Of a stretch of DNA of 64,000 nucleotides, positions 52,816 through 64,000 are shown in pieces. How positions within the stretch are numbered: position 1 is the stretch's first letter; every line of letters starts with the position of its first letter. Under the pieces are notes generated by a model. That model did not search any database, was not told the origin of the DNA, and saw only the letters and a program-made list of their open reading frames with translations. Location of the stretch: assembly GCF_024172185.1 (NCBI RefSeq), contig NZ_JAMZEC010000001.1:9151001-9215000 (forward strand), written 5' to 3'. This stretch comes from Nonomuraea roseoviolacea subsp. carminata. GTDB lineage: Bacteria > Actinomycetota > Actinomycetes > Streptosporangiales > Streptosporangiaceae. Made by a program: the position numbers and the translations under genes.

Positions 52816-52829
52816 TTGGAGGCTTTGTC

Positions 52830-53552
52830 ATGACCGTCGAGCTCGCCCAGCCGCAGTCCCCCGAGCTGCACCACACCCACCGTGACGTGACCGGTGGATG
52901 GCTGCGGCCGGCGGTGTTCGGAGCCATGGACGGACTCGTCTCGAACTTCGCGTTGATCGCCGGCGTCGTGGGCGCCGCGGGCGCGGGCCGCGGGGCGGTG
53001 CTGGCCGGGTTCGCCGGGCTGGTCGCGGGCGCGTGCTCGATGGCCGCCGGCGAGTACACCTCCGTGAAGTCGCAGACCGAGCTGATGCGCGCCGAGATCG
53101 CCGTGGAGCGGCGCGAGCTGGCCCGCAACCCGGAGGGCGAGCAGGCCGAGCTGGCCGCCCTCTACCGGGCCCGCGGGCTGGACGCCGACCTGGCCCGCAA
53201 GGTCGCCGCCGGGCTGTCGGCGGACCCGGAGCAGGCGCTGCGCGTGCACGTGCGCGAGGAGCTGGGCGTGGACCCCGACGACCTGCCCTCGCCGCGGCTG
53301 GCCGCCGCCTCGTCGTTCGGCGCGTTCGCCGCGGGCGCGCTGGTGCCGCTGGCGCCCTTCCTGTTCGGGGCGTCGGGGCTGACGGTGGCGGTGGTGCTGA
53401 GCGTGCTGGCGCTGTTCGGGTTCGGGGCGGTGGTGGCGCGCATGACGGCCCGGCCGTGGTGGCTGGGCGGTCTGCGCCAGCTCGCCCTGGGCGTCGGCGC
53501 CGCGGCCGCGACCTTCGGCATCGGCCACCTGCTGGGCGTCACCGTCTCCTGA
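52830..53552 (+). CDS. VIT1/CCC1-family Fe2+/Mn2+ transporter
   Basis: 240 residues from an ATG at 52830 after TTGGAGG. The first helix starts WLRPAVFGAMDGLVSNFALI, the diagnostic VIT1 segment whose Asp and Met take part in metal passage; a second helix (AGACSMAAGEYTSVKSQ) and the cytoplasmic metal-binding helical domain with paired Glu (AEIAVERRELARNPEGE) follow, then three C-terminal helices. The family exports or stores iron or manganese. The iron box upstream supports metal regulation. Confidence 0.92.
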   Translation: MTVELAQPQSPELHHTHRDVTGGWLRPAVFGAMDGLVSNFALIAGVVGAAGAGRGAVLAGFAGLVAGACSMAAGEYTSVKSQTELMRAEIAVERRELARNPEGEQAELAALYRARGLDADLARKVAAGLSADPEQALRVHVREELGVDPDDLPSPRLAAASSFGAFAAGALVPLAPFLFGASGLTVAVVLSVLALFGFGAVVARMTARPWWLGGLRQLALGVGAAAATFGIGHLLGVTVS

Positions 53553-53574
53553 CCCGCCCGTGAACGGCGGAGGA

Positions 53575-53601
53575 TCCCGTACGCCCGGAAAACGTACGGG
53601 A
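53575..53601. terminator. Hairpin between convergent genes
   Basis: TCCCGTACG and CGTACGGGA pair across a 9-base loop in the 60 bp between the transporter stop (53552) and the GerW stop (53613). Confidence 0.65.
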
Positions 53602-53612
53602 CCCTCGCCGGG

Positions 53613-53966
53613 CTAGTGACGGCGGCGCTTCTTGAGTATGGACCGCAGCACGAGCAGGAGCACGACGAACGCGATCTGGCCGCCCAGCACGACGCGGTTG
53701 ACGTCGAGCGCGGGCTGCCAGCTCACCTCACCGTCCTTGATCACGTAGACGCCCACGGGCGCGGCGCCGTAGCCGTAGCCGCCGCCGCTGCCCGTCTGCT
53801 CCTCCTCGCCCTTCTCGCCCTGGCGCCGGCCTCCCCCGCCGCCTCCGCCCTGGATGACGCGGGCGACGGGGATGACGGTGACGTCCCCCCGCTGCACGGG
53901 CTCGCCGAAGACCCGCCTGACGACCGCCTCGTCGACGGACTTCTCCATCAGTCGCATGATGTCCAT
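53613..53966 (-). CDS. GerW (YtfJ)-family sporulation protein
   Basis: 117 residues from an ATG at 53966. The order is that of the family: an N-terminal amphipathic part (MRLMEKSVDEAVVRRVFGEP), GDVTVIPVARV, a Gly-rich loop (GGGGGGGRRQG), a GYGYGAAPVGVYVIKDGEV stretch and a C-terminal membrane helix (VVLGGQIAFVVLLLVL). In Bacillus YtfJ/GerW is needed for germination with some nutrients. It starts 4 bp after the alpha-galactosidase stop and is probably co-transcribed with it, an unexpected pairing. Confidence 0.82.
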   Translation of the reverse strand: MDIMRLMEKSVDEAVVRRVFGEPVQRGDVTVIPVARVIQGGGGGGGRRQGEKGEEEQTGSGGGYGYGAAPVGVYVIKDGEVSWQPALDVNRVVLGGQIAFVVLLLVLRSILKKRRRH

Positions 53967-53970
53967 CTCG

Positions 53971-56085
53971 TCATGATCCGTCCTGTACGCGGCGGAGCAC
54001 CACCATCTCGCTGCGATAGTCGGGCCCGAACGGCGCCCAGGAGGCCGGCGTGAGCCCGTGGTGCATGAGCGCCGCGCCGTGCCGGCGCGCGCCCGCCCCG
54101 TCCTCGTAGACGGCGTCGGGGTCGAGCCCCTCCAGGCGCAGCCTGCGCGGCGGCCGCTCGTCCAGCTTGTACGGGTTGTAGGCGAGCACCACGACCCGGT
54201 CGCCCAGCGTGTACTGCACGGCCGAGACGGTGACGCCCGGCGTGCCGGTCAGGCGGCGCAGCTCGCCGTGCTGGATGACCGGCCGCACCTCCTTGTACGC
54301 GGCGACCAGCTCCCGCGCCTCGGCCAGCTCCTCCTCGCTCCAGCGGGTCAGGTCACCGCCGATGCCGAGCGTGCCGGCCATGGCCACGTGGAAGCGGTAG
54401 CGCAGCGGCACCTCGCGTCCGGTGACCGGGTTGGGGCCGTCGGTCACCCAGCACGACATCGTGCTCGCCGGGTACAGGTAGGAGAAGCCCTCCTGGATGG
54501 CCTGGCGGTCGCGGGCGTCGGTGTTGTCGGAGGTCCACACCTGGTCGGTGCGCCGCAGGATGCCGAGGTCGGCCCGGCCGCCGCCGCCGGAGCACGACTC
54601 GATCCGCAGGCCGGGGTGGCGGGCGCGCAGCTCGTCCATGATCGCGTACACGCCGAGGGTGTGCTCGATCCACAGCAGGTCGCCGCCCTCGGCCCAGCCG
54701 GCCTGGCTGAAGCTGCGGTTCATGTCCCACTTGAGGTAGTCCAGGCCGTACTCGGTGACGAGCCCGTCCAGCCAGGCCAGCGCCCAGGCCCGCACGTCGT
54801 CGCGGCCGAAGTTGAGGACGAGCTGGTTGCGCATGGTGTCGCGGCGGCGGCCCGGGTAGTGCAGCGTCCAGTCGGGGTGCTCGCGGTAGAGGTCGCTGTC
54901 GGGGTTGACCATCTCGGGCTCCACCCAGAGCCCGGCCCGCATGCCCAGGTCGCGGACACCGTCGAACAGCTTGCCGAGCCCCTGCGGGAAGCGGTCGGGG
55001 TTGGGCCACCAGTCGCCGAGGCCGCGCGTGTCGTCGGTGCGGGCGCCGAACCAACCGTCGTCCACGACGAACAGCTCGACGCCCAGCTCGGCGGCCCGGC
55101 GGGCGAGGGCGAGCTGGCCGTCCTCGGTGACGTCGAAACCGGTGGCCTCCCACGAGTTGTACAGGACGGGCCGCTCCTCGGCCGGGGTGGGCAGCACGTG
55201 CCCGCGCGCGTAGGCGTGCCAGGCGCGGCTCGCGGCGCCGTACCCGCCGGTGGTGTGCAGGCCGAGGACGGGCGGCGTGCGCAGGGCCGCGCCCGGCGCG
55301 AGGGGCCAGGTGAGGCCGTCGTGGCCGAACCCGGCGGTGACGGCCACGTCGCCCTCGGGGCGGCGCTGCGCGGTGAGGCGCCACGAGCCGCTCCAGGCCA
55401 GCGCGATGCTCCACACCTCGCCGCCGCTCTCGCCGGCGTCGCCGATCATGATCCAGGGGTTGGCTCGGTGCGAGGTGGTGCCGGTCCTGCTGGTGAACGT
55501 GGTCTCGCCGACCGGCAGCTCGCCCCGGTGCAGCCGGGTCTCACGCCCCCAGGCGCCGGCCACGCCCGCGTAGCGGGTGCCGGCCTGCTCGGGCAGCGCC
55601 CACGCGCCGGAGTCGAGCCGCAACAGGTGGACGGGCTCGCCGGACTCGTTGGTCACCTCGGTCCAGCGCTCGATGACGTCGGTGTCGTCGTGGACGCGCA
55701 CGCCCAGGCCGACGCGCAGGCCGTGGACCTGGTCGCGCAGCACCAGCTCCAGCTCGCCGGGCCCGTGCTCGACGGCCTGCTCGAAGGACAGCTCGACCGA
55801 ACGGACGCCGCCCGGGTAGACGGCCTGCAACGACGGCACGCCCCAGCGGCGCCCGCCGTCGACCGGCAGCAGCTCCGTGGCGTCGGCCGGGTCATGGAAG
55901 CCGGTGACGAACCAGGCCGTGGCGCCGGCGGTGACCTCCGCGAGCGCGGCCCCGGGCAGCCTCGGCCCCCAGTAGTGCTGGACGACGCGGGTGTCGTCGG
56001 CGCTCTCGACGCCGAAGACGTACGCGGTGGCCGGGGTGAGGGCGGCCCAGGTGCGCTGGCGGCCGGGAACCGGGATGACGGGCAT
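53971..56085 (-). CDS. Alpha-galactosidase, GH36
   Basis: 704 residues from the ATG at 56085 (GGAGGA 9 bases upstream), chosen over one 27 bases earlier. An N-terminal beta-sandwich (1-320) precedes the barrel. Nucleophile D454 in YLKWDMNRS and acid/base D506 in SCSGGGGRADLG are present. No signal peptide, so it cleaves imported alpha-galactosides such as melibiose or raffinose oligomers. It follows the glucose-6-phosphate isomerase gene by 116 bp on the same strand. Confidence 0.93.
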   Translation of the reverse strand: MPVIPVPGRQRTWAALTPATAYVFGVESADDTRVVQHYWGPRLPGAALAEVTAGATAWFVTGFHDPADATELLPVDGGRRWGVPSLQAVYPGGVRSVELSFEQAVEHGPGELELVLRDQVHGLRVGLGVRVHDDTDVIERWTEVTNESGEPVHLLRLDSGAWALPEQAGTRYAGVAGAWGRETRLHRGELPVGETTFTSRTGTTSHRANPWIMIGDAGESGGEVWSIALAWSGSWRLTAQRRPEGDVAVTAGFGHDGLTWPLAPGAALRTPPVLGLHTTGGYGAASRAWHAYARGHVLPTPAEERPVLYNSWEATGFDVTEDGQLALARRAAELGVELFVVDDGWFGARTDDTRGLGDWWPNPDRFPQGLGKLFDGVRDLGMRAGLWVEPEMVNPDSDLYREHPDWTLHYPGRRRDTMRNQLVLNFGRDDVRAWALAWLDGLVTEYGLDYLKWDMNRSFSQAGWAEGGDLLWIEHTLGVYAIMDELRARHPGLRIESCSGGGGRADLGILRRTDQVWTSDNTDARDRQAIQEGFSYLYPASTMSCWVTDGPNPVTGREVPLRYRFHVAMAGTLGIGGDLTRWSEEELAEARELVAAYKEVRPVIQHGELRRLTGTPGVTVSAVQYTLGDRVVVLAYNPYKLDERPPRRLRLEGLDPDAVYEDGAGARRHGAALMHHGLTPASWAPFGPDYRSEMVVLRRVQDGS

Positions 56086-56152
56086 GGGAGAGATCCTCCG
56101 GTGCCCCGGCACGCCACGTCAATCGGGCGGCCGGGGCTCCCGCGCCGGACCC

Positions 56153-56201
56153 CCGGCCGCCGCCGGCGGAGGTCAGACGCTCCGGCCGCCGCCGGAAGAG
56201 G

Positions 56202-56218
<17 letters not shown>
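56153..56218 (-). repeat. 29-bp tandem duplication of the pgi gene end
   Basis: Units 56153-56181 and 56182-56210 differ at two positions and a partial third follows. The second unit includes the real stop codon of pgi (56202-56204); the first is a downstream copy with its own TCA. Confidence 0.88.
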
Positions 56219-57833
<1,615 letters not shown>

Positions 57834-57969
57834 GTGTCCTCCTGCGTCATCGTTCAAGGGTGCCGTCAATCCGATCACACGGTTCACATGGTTCCGTAAC
57901 CCCGTACCCAGGGCGACGGATTCCGCGCACGGCGCAGGCCACTCTTTGCCCCGGTGAGGGGCGACGGGG

Positions 57970-59679
57970 TCAGTGGGAGTCGCGGCCCACCGCGTCGCCG
58001 CCGGAGCCGGCGAGGAAGTCCAGGTCGGCGCCCCGGTCGGCCTGGGTCACGTGGTCGACGTAGAGGCGTTCCCAGCCGCGTGCGGGCCGGGCGTGGCCGG
58101 TCATGACGGGGTCGCGGGCGGCCAGCTCGCCGTCGGGCAGGTCGACGTCGATCCGCCGGGCGGCCACGTCGAGCACGATCGGGTCGCCGGTGCGGACCCG
58201 CGCCAGCGGCCCGCCGGCGGCGGCCTCGGGCGCGACGTGCAGCACGACGGTGCCGTACGCGGTGCCGCTCATGCGGGCGTCGCTGACGCGCACCATGTCG
58301 CGCACGCCCTTGGCGAGCAGCTTGGCCGGCAGCGGCAGGTTGCCGACCTCGGGCATGCCGGGGTAGCCCTTGGGGCCGCAGCCGCGCAGCACGAGGACGG
58401 AGGTCTCGTCCACGTCGAGGCCGGGCGCGTCGAGCCGGGCGCGCAGGTCCTCGACGCCGTCGAAGACGACGGCCCGGCCGCGGTGGCGCAGCAGCTCGGG
58501 CGAGGCGGCGGCGGGCTTGATCACGGCGCCGCGGGGGGCGAGGTTGCCGCGCAGGACCGCGATGCCCGCGTCGGGCAGCAGCGGCTCGGCGCGGCGCCGG
58601 ATGACGCCGTCGTCCCAGATCTCGGCCTCGGCGAGGTAGGCGGTGAGCGGCCGGCCGGTGACCGTGACGGGTGCCGGGTCGAGCAGGTCCTCGACCTCCC
58701 GCAGCAGGGCCAGCAGCCCGCCCGCGCGGTACAGGTCGTCCATGAGGTGGCGCCCGGCCGGCTGGAGGTCGGCCAGCAGCGGGACGCCGGCGCCGGCGCG
58801 GTCGAAGTCGTCGAGGTCGAGCGGCACGCCGAGGCGGCCGGCGATGGCCAGCAGGTGGATGACGGCGTTGGTGGAGCCGCCGATCGCGGCCAGGGTGACG
58901 ATCGCGTTGAGGAACGCGCCACGGGTCATGACCTGGCTGGGGCGGCGCTCCCGCCGTACGAGCTCGACGGCCAGCTCGCCCGCGGCGTGGGAGCGTTCGA
59001 GCAGCCTGCTGTCGGGGGCGGGGGTGCCGGCGGTGCCGGGGATGGTCATGCCGAGCGCCTCGGCCATGCAGGCCATGGTGGAGGCGGTGCCCATGGTGTT
59101 GCAGTGACCGCGGCTGCGGACCATCGACGTCTCCGAGCGCAGGAACGCCTCGCGCGACAGGGTGCCGGCGCGCACCTCCTCGCTGAGCCGCCACACGTCG
59201 GTGCCGCAGGCGAGCGGCACGCCCCGGAAGTGGCCGGTCAGCATGGGGCCGCCGGGCACGACGAGGGCGGGCAGGTCGACGGAGGACGCGGCCATGAGCA
59301 GCGAGGGGATCGTCTTGTCGCAGCCGCCGAGCAGCACCACGCCGTCGATCGGGTTGGCGCGCAGCATCTCCTCGGTGGCCATGGCGGCGAGGTTGCGCCA
59401 CAGCATCGCGGTGGGCCGCAGGTTGGTCTCGCCGAGGGAGACGACGGGCAGGTCGAGCGGGACGCCGCCCGCCGCCCACACGCCGTGGGCGACGCTCTCG
59501 GCCACCTCGTCGAGGTGGGCGTTGCAGGGGGTGAGGTCGGAGGCGGTGTTGGCGATCGCGATGTGCGGCCGGTCGCCGCCGAACGCGGACTCCGGCAGTC
59601 CGCGGCGCATCCAGGCCCGGTGGATGTAGGAGTTCCGGTCGTCCTCACCGGAGTACCAGCGCGCGCTGCGGAGCCCCAT
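57970..59679 (-). CDS. IlvD/Edd-family dehydratase, sugar-acid type
   Basis: 569 residues from an ATG at 59679. Fe-S cysteines occur in [19 protein letters not shown] and [13 protein letters not shown]; the C-terminal [10 protein letters not shown] motif is intact. Its length and N-terminus ([14 protein letters not shown]) resemble pentonate/hexonate dehydratases (arabinonate or xylonate type) rather than IlvD of valine synthesis. It makes a 2-keto-3-deoxy sugar acid from a sugar acid. Galactosidase and sugar genes next to it support a carbohydrate role; the substrate is not known. Confidence 0.85.
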   Translation of the reverse strand: MGLRSARWYSGEDDRNSYIHRAWMRRGLPESAFGGDRPHIAIANTASDLTPCNAHLDEVAESVAHGVWAAGGVPLDLPVVSLGETNLRPTAMLWRNLAAMATEEMLRANPIDGVVLLGGCDKTIPSLLMAASSVDLPALVVPGGPMLTGHFRGVPLACGTDVWRLSEEVRAGTLSREAFLRSETSMVRSRGHCNTMGTASTMACMAEALGMTIPGTAGTPAPDSRLLERSHAAGELAVELVRRERRPSQVMTRGAFLNAIVTLAAIGGSTNAVIHLLAIAGRLGVPLDLDDFDRAGAGVPLLADLQPAGRHLMDDLYRAGGLLALLREVEDLLDPAPVTVTGRPLTAYLAEAEIWDDGVIRRRAEPLLPDAGIAVLRGNLAPRGAVIKPAAASPELLRHRGRAVVFDGVEDLRARLDAPGLDVDETSVLVLRGCGPKGYPGMPEVGNLPLPAKLLAKGVRDMVRVSDARMSGTAYGTVVLHVAPEAAAGGPLARVRTGDPIVLDVAARRIDVDLPDGELAARDPVMTGHARPARGWERLYVDHVTQADRGADLDFLAGSGGDAVGRDSH

Positions 59680-59688
59680 GGGCGCAGC

Positions 59689-60105
59689 CTACCGTGTGGT
59701 CTTCATCACCATGTGGACCGTCGTCCCGCCCGGACCGGTGGCGAAGACGGCGCCGTCGGTCAGGCGGCGGATCAGCCAGATGCCGCGCCCGCCCACCTGC
59801 GAGGGGGCGGGCAGGCCGGTCTCCTCCAGGAAGGACGCCGGGATGCCGGGGCCGAAGTCGCGGATCTCGCACAGCAGCCGGTCGCCGTCGTGCCACAGGC
59901 GCAGCCTGCCGCGTCCGCCCGCGTGGGCGACGACGTTGACCAGGCACTCGTTGACCGCCATGACGAAGTCGAGGAGCCGCGTGGACTCGAGCCCGTTGGC
60001 CTGCGCCAGGCGCTGGGCGTCGGCGCGCGTGCCGGAGAGGGTGTCCTTCTCGAAGAAGGTGTCGAGCAGCGGAGGAGGGTCCGCCTGGCCGCGATCGGAG
60101 TTCAC
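59689..60105 (-). CDS. RsbW-like anti-sigma ATPase 1
   Basis: 138 residues from a GTG at 60105. HATPase motifs: N-box VMAVNECLVNVVAHA, G1 DFGPGI and G2 GGRGIWLIRRLTDG. The protein is the size of stand-alone RsbW/SpoIIAB-type serine kinases that hold anti-anti-sigma or sigma factors. It lies 9 bp upstream of the dehydratase gene and 43 bp after a paralogue. No STAS-domain partner or sigma factor is in the window. Confidence 0.88.
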   Translation of the reverse strand: MNSDRGQADPPPLLDTFFEKDTLSGTRADAQRLAQANGLESTRLLDFVMAVNECLVNVVAHAGGRGRLRLWHDGDRLLCEIRDFGPGIPASFLEETGLPAPSQVGGRGIWLIRRLTDGAVFATGPGGTTVHMVMKTTR

Positions 60106-60148
60106 GGGTCGCCTGCCTGGGGTGGTTGGCCTGCGGGGACGGGCGCCG

Positions 60149-60574
60149 TCAGGGCGCGCCGCGCTCCCGGCCGGGCAGCGACATCACGATGCGCACGGCG
60201 GAGCCGTCCGGGCCGGTCGTGATGGTGACCTTATCGGCCAGGCGCCTCATGAGCCAAATGCCCCAGCCGCCCGCCGAGGTCATGGGCGGCGGGTCCTCCT
60301 TGTCCAGCGTGCGGCCGGAGATCCCGCTGCCGTAGTCACGGATCTCGCACACCACGTCGTCGCCGTCCCTCCATAGTCGTAGCACCCCCCTTCCCTCCGC
60401 GTAGGCGATCGCGTTGACGACCGCCTCGTTGACGGCGAGCACGAGATCGACGGCGCGCTCCTCCGCCAGGCCGTGGGCCTGCGCGAACCGCTCCACGGCC
60501 CCGCGTGCCCCCGCCACGTCCGCCTCGGTGAATGTCATGGCGAACGCCTGTGTTCTCGATGACCGGATGTCCAT
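60149..60574 (-). CDS. RsbW-like anti-sigma ATPase 2
   Basis: 141 residues from an ATG at 60574 (GAGG close upstream); an in-frame ATG at 60538 is possible. N-box [16 protein letters not shown]1 DYGSGI and G2 [13 protein letters not shown]. It aligns along its whole length with the next gene and clearly arose by tandem duplication. It is divergent from phosphoketolase with 94 bp between. Confidence 0.88.
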   Translation of the reverse strand: MDIRSSRTQAFAMTFTEADVAGARGAVERFAQAHGLAEERAVDLVLAVNEAVVNAIAYAEGRGVLRLWRDGDDVVCEIRDYGSGISGRTLDKEDPPPMTSAGGWGIWLMRRLADKVTITTGPDGSAVRIVMSLPGRERGAP

Positions 60575-60668
60575 GACGCCTCACTCAGCCGGTTGCCTGG
60601 TCCCCTGCCACAGGAGGGCCGTTCTAATCAACGTGTGTGAGCCGTCGGCCAGAAGGAACCATCATGGG

Positions 60669-62972
60669 ATGGACGATATCGACGCATACTGGCGGGCGGC
60701 GAACTATCTGTCGGTCGGCCAGATCTATCTGCTCGACAACCCTCTCCTGACGGAGCCGCTCCGGCCCGAGCACGTCAAACCGAGACTGCTGGGCCACTGG
60801 GGCACCACGCCGGGGCTGAACTTCTGCTTCGCGCACCTCAACCGGGTCATCCGCCAGCGCGACCAGGACATGATCTACATCGCGGGACCCGGTCACGGCG
60901 GCCCGGCGGCGGTGGCGCACGCCTGGCTGGAGGGGTCGTACACCGAGCGGTACCCGGACATCGGCCAGGACACCGAGGGCATGCGGCGGCTGTTCCGCCA
61001 GTTCTCCTTCCCGGGCGGCATCCCGAGCCACGTGGCGCCGGAGACGCCCGGCTCGATCCACGAGGGCGGCGAGCTGGGCTACAGCCTGGCGCACGCGTAC
61101 GGCGCGGCCTTCGACAACCCGGACCTGGTGGTCGCGTGCGTCGTCGGCGACGGCGAGGCGGAGACCGGGCCGCTGGCGGCGAGCTGGCATTCCAACAAGC
61201 TGCTCGACCGGCGCCAGGACGGCGCGGTCCTGCCCATCCTGCACCTCAACGGCTACAAGATCGCCAATCCGACGGTGCTGGCCCGGATCCCCGAGGCGGA
61301 TCTGCTCGCGCTCATGCGCGGCTACGGCTACGAGCCGTACGTGGTGGGCCCGGACCACGAGGAGATGGCCGCGACGCTGGACACGGTGTTCGACGAGATC
61401 GCCGCGTACAAGGCGGGCGACGCCGAGCGGCTGCCCATGATCGTGCTGCGCACCCCCAAGGGCTGGACCGGGCCGAAGGAGGTCGACGGCCTGCCGGTGG
61501 AGGGCACGTGGCGCGCCCACCAGGTGCCGCTGGGCGACGTGCGCAACCACCCGGAGCGGCTGGAGCAGCTCGAGGAGTGGATGCGCTCCTACCGGCCCGA
61601 GGAGCTGTTCGCGCCGGACGGCGGCCCCGTGGAGGCGATCAGGCGGACCGTGCCCGAGGGGCCGCGCCGGATGAGCGCGAACCCGCACGCCAACGGGGGC
61701 GAACTGCTGGCGCCGCTGCGGCTGCCGGACTTCCGCGAGCACGCGGTGGAGGTCAAGTCGCCGGCGGCCACGACCAGCGAGCCGACCCGGGTGTTCGGCG
61801 GGCTGCTGCGCGACGTGATCGCGGCCAACCCGCGCACGTTCCGGCTGATGGGGCCGGACGAGACCGCCTCCAACCGGCTGTCGGAGGTCTTCGAGGTCAC
61901 CGACCGGGCCTGGAACGCCGAGCTGAAGCCCACGGACGAGAACCTGGCGCCCGGCGGCCGGGTCATGGAGGTCCTGTCGGAGCACCTGTGCCAGGGCTGG
62001 CTGGAGGGCTACCTGCTGACCGGCCGGCACGGGCTGTTCAACTGCTACGAGGCGTTCATCCACATCATCGACGCGATGTTCAACCAGCACGCCAAGTGGC
62101 TGGAGTCGTCGAAGAAGATCCCGTGGCGGCGTCCGGTGGCCTCGCTGAACTACCTGCTGTCGTCACACGTGTGGCGCCAGGACCACAACGGCTTCAGCCA
62201 CCAGGACCCGGGCTTCCTCGACGTCGTGATGAACAAGAAGGCCGAAGTCGTCCGGGTCTACCTCCCACCGGACGCCAACACCCTGCTCTCGGTCGGCGAC
62301 CACTGCCTGCGCTCGCGCGACTACGTCAACGTCATCGTCGCGGGCAAGCAGCCGGTGCTCGACCTGTTCACCATGGACGAGGCGATCGCGCACTGCACGC
62401 GCGGCCTCGGCATCCTGCCGTGGGCGAGCACCGACGACGGTACCGAGCCGGACGTGGTGCTGGCCTGCGCCGGCGACGTGCCCACCCTGGAGACACTGGC
62501 CGCGGCCGCCCTCCTCCGCGAACACCTGCCCGGGCTGAAGGTGCGCGTCATCAACGTGGTCGACCTCATGCGGCTGCAACCGCGCTCGGAGCACCCGCAC
62601 GGCATGCCGGACGCCGAGTACGACGCGCTGTTCACCACCGACAAGCCGGTCATCTTCAACTTCCACGGCTACCCGCAGCTCATCCACCGCCTCACCTACC
62701 GGCGTGACAACCACGCGAACCTGCACGTGCGCGGCTACAAGGAGGAGGGCACCACCACGACGCCCTTCGACATGGCCATGCTCAACGACATCGACCGCTA
62801 CCACCTCGTCATGGACGTCGTCGACCGGGTGCCGGGGCTCGGCGCCACGCAGGCGCACCTGCGCCAGCGCATGTCGGACGCCCGGCTGCGGGCCCGCGCC
62901 CACACCCGCGAGCACGGCGAGGACTCTGCCGAGATCAGCGGGTGGACATGGCCGCACGGATCCTCGTCCTGA
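60669..62972 (+). CDS. xfp: Phosphoketolase
   Basis: 767 residues from the ATG at 60669; AGAAGGA is 11 bases upstream, a little far, and an out-of-frame ATG at 60664 is ignored. Diagnostic sequences are [20 protein letters not shown] and [13 protein letters not shown], and TPP binding is at GDGEAETGP. The enzyme splits xylulose-5-P or fructose-6-P with phosphate to acetyl phosphate plus a sugar phosphate. The last 25 bases overlap the acetate kinase gene, which uses the acetyl phosphate. Confidence 0.95.
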   Translation: MDDIDAYWRAANYLSVGQIYLLDNPLLTEPLRPEHVKPRLLGHWGTTPGLNFCFAHLNRVIRQRDQDMIYIAGPGHGGPAAVAHAWLEGSYTERYPDIGQDTEGMRRLFRQFSFPGGIPSHVAPETPGSIHEGGELGYSLAHAYGAAFDNPDLVVACVVGDGEAETGPLAASWHSNKLLDRRQDGAVLPILHLNGYKIANPTVLARIPEADLLALMRGYGYEPYVVGPDHEEMAATLDTVFDEIAAYKAGDAERLPMIVLRTPKGWTGPKEVDGLPVEGTWRAHQVPLGDVRNHPERLEQLEEWMRSYRPEELFAPDGGPVEAIRRTVPEGPRRMSANPHANGGELLAPLRLPDFREHAVEVKSPAATTSEPTRVFGGLLRDVIAANPRTFRLMGPDETASNRLSEVFEVTDRAWNAELKPTDENLAPGGRVMEVLSEHLCQGWLEGYLLTGRHGLFNCYEAFIHIIDAMFNQHAKWLESSKKIPWRRPVASLNYLLSSHVWRQDHNGFSHQDPGFLDVVMNKKAEVVRVYLPPDANTLLSVGDHCLRSRDYVNVIVAGKQPVLDLFTMDEAIAHCTRGLGILPWASTDDGTEPDVVLACAGDVPTLETLAAAALLREHLPGLKVRVINVVDLMRLQPRSEHPHGMPDAEYDALFTTDKPVIFNFHGYPQLIHRLTYRRDNHANLHVRGYKEEGTTTTPFDMAMLNDIDRYHLVMDVVDRVPGLGATQAHLRQRMSDARLRARAHTREHGEDSAEISGWTWPHGSSS

Positions 62973-64000
62973 ACACCGGCTCCTCCTCCATCAAGTACGA
63001 GCTGATCGACGTCGGGTCCCGGGAGCGCGCGGCCCGGGGCCTGGTCGAGCGCGTCGGCGAGGAGGAGGGACGGCTGACCCACCACGCCGGCGACGGGCGG
63101 GGCCGGCCGTACACGTGCGAGCGGGCGTTCCCCGGGCATGCAGAGGCGCTGGCGGCCGTCCTGGAGGCGTTCGAGAAGGCCGGTCCGGAGCTGGACCCGG
63201 TCGCGGTGGGGCACCGGGTCGTGCACGGCGGGACCCGTTTCCGGGAGGCGGTGCTCGTCGACGACGGCGTGATCGCCGCCATCGAGGAGCTGGCCCCGCT
63301 GGCCCCGCTGCACAACCCGGTGAACCTGGCCGGGGTGCGGGTGGCGCGCGACGCCTTCCCGGGGGTGCCGCAGGTCGCCGTGTTCGACACGGCCTTCCAC
63401 CGGACGCTGCCGCCGGAGGCGTACACGTACGCGGTGCCCGGGGAGTGGGGGGTGCGGCGGTTCGGCTTCCACGGGACGTCGTGCGCGTACGTGTCGCGGC
63501 GGGCGGCCGAGCTGCTGGGCCGCGCCCCGGAGGAGACGAACCTCATCGTGCTGCACCTGGGCAACGGCGCGAGCGCCACCGCCATCGAGGGCGGGCGCAG
63601 CGTGGACACCTCCATGGGGCTGACACCACTGGAGGGCCTGGTCATGGGCACCCGTTCCGGCGACGTGGACCCTGCGCTCCTGGGCTACCTGAAGCGGGCG
63701 CGCGGGCTGGACGTCGAGGAGGCCGAGCGGGCGCTGAGCCGGAAGGGCGGCCTGCTCGCCCTGGCCGGGTCCGGCGACATGCGGGAGGTGCGCCGGCGCG
63801 CCGCCGGCGGCGACGCGCGGGCGCGCCTGGCGCTGGAGGTGTACACGCGGCGGATCCGCAAGTACGTCGGCGCCTACTGCGCGCTGCTCGGCCGGGTGGA
63901 CGCGGTCGTGTTCACCGGCGGCGTCGGCGAGCACGACGCCGCGACCCGGGCCGGGGCGCTGGCCGGGATGGACCGCTTCGGGCTGGCCCTGGACGCGGAG
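62948..64000 (+). CDS. ackA: Acetate kinase, C-terminus cut by window edge
   Basis: 351 codons are present from an ATG at 62948; a GTG at 62942 is also possible. Family signatures [13 protein letters not shown] and [14 protein letters not shown] (acetate kinase 1 and 2), Arg of GHRVVHGG and [13 protein letters not shown] are seen. About 40-50 residues should be missing. It converts acetyl phosphate and ADP to acetate and ATP. It overlaps xfp, making a phosphoketolase-acetate kinase bypass of glycolysis. Confidence 0.95.
   Translation, partial: MAARILVLNTGSSSIKYELIDVGSRERAARGLVERVGEEEGRLTHHAGDGRGRPYTCERAFPGHAEALAAVLEAFEKAGPELDPVAVGHRVVHGGTRFREAVLVDDGVIAAIEELAPLAPLHNPVNLAGVRVARDAFPGVPQVAVFDTAFHRTLPPEAYTYAVPGEWGVRRFGFHGTSCAYVSRRAAELLGRAPEETNLIVLHLGNGASATAIEGGRSVDTSMGLTPLEGLVMGTRSGDVDPALLGYLKRARGLDVEEAERALSRKGGLLALAGSGDMREVRRRAAGGDARARLALEVYTRRIRKYVGAYCALLGRVDAVVFTGGVGEHDAATRAGALAGMDRFGLALDAE

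Overview
The window is high-G+C DNA with the codon bias, GTG starts and stop/start overlaps (GTGA, ATGA) of an actinomycete. A GerW/YtfJ-type sporulation protein, RsbW-like anti-sigma kinases, a matrixin-like protease and many lipoproteins suggest a spore-forming filamentous genus, perhaps Streptosporangiales; the genus is inferred, not shown. No tRNA, rRNA, IS element, prophage or CRISPR array was seen.

Layout. 1-3450: edge of an FGGY sugar kinase, a PP2C-like protein and a two-gene membrane/wall operon. 3450-4000: a G-depleted, pyrimidine-rich island quite unlike the rest. 4007-11187: an Lrp/AsnC regulator divergent from a complete Opp/Dpp-type transporter whose last gene is an M24-fold protein that has lost most metal ligands. 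11278-14800: small unknowns, an MscS-like membrane protein and an N-succinylamino acid racemase/OSBS-type enolase. 14920-17829: GH2 beta-galactosidase.

18012-24155 looks like the lower lysine pathway: D-2-hydroxyglutarate dehydrogenase, 2-oxoadipate dioxygenase/decarboxylase (HglS) and aminoadipate-semialdehyde dehydrogenase. 24420-25585 is a secreted matrixin-like protease plus a lipoprotein.

25644-45469 is a catabolic island: phosphotriesterase-family hydrolase, TetR regulator, a kinase/M23-like/class III PLP fusion of 993 residues, a second complete Opp/Dpp transporter, amidase, amidohydrolase, AMP-forming ligase, aldehyde dehydrogenase, DJ-1/PfpI protein, GMC oxidoreductase and a second amidohydrolase. 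Three intergenic regions share an 18-bp imperfect palindrome that I propose as the TetR operator. A reasonable reading is uptake and hydrolysis of an amide-linked compound, phosphorylation and lyase cleavage of an amino-alcohol part, and oxidation of the aldehyde; the substrate is unknown.

45640-51511 has a phosphodiester glycosidase/calcineurin-phosphatase fusion and a membrane alkaline-phosphatase-fold protein. 52830 is a VIT1/CCC1 transporter with a DtxR/IdeR-like iron box. From 60574 down to 53613 the minus strand carries two RsbW-like kinases, an IlvD/Edd dehydratase, glucose-6-phosphate isomerase, GH36 alpha-galactosidase and a GerW-family protein. Phosphoketolase and acetate kinase (cut by the edge) close the window.

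Across the whole window, short tandem duplications recur at gene 3' ends (often copying the stop codon) and, in multiples of 3 bp, inside linkers and termini of coding regions.
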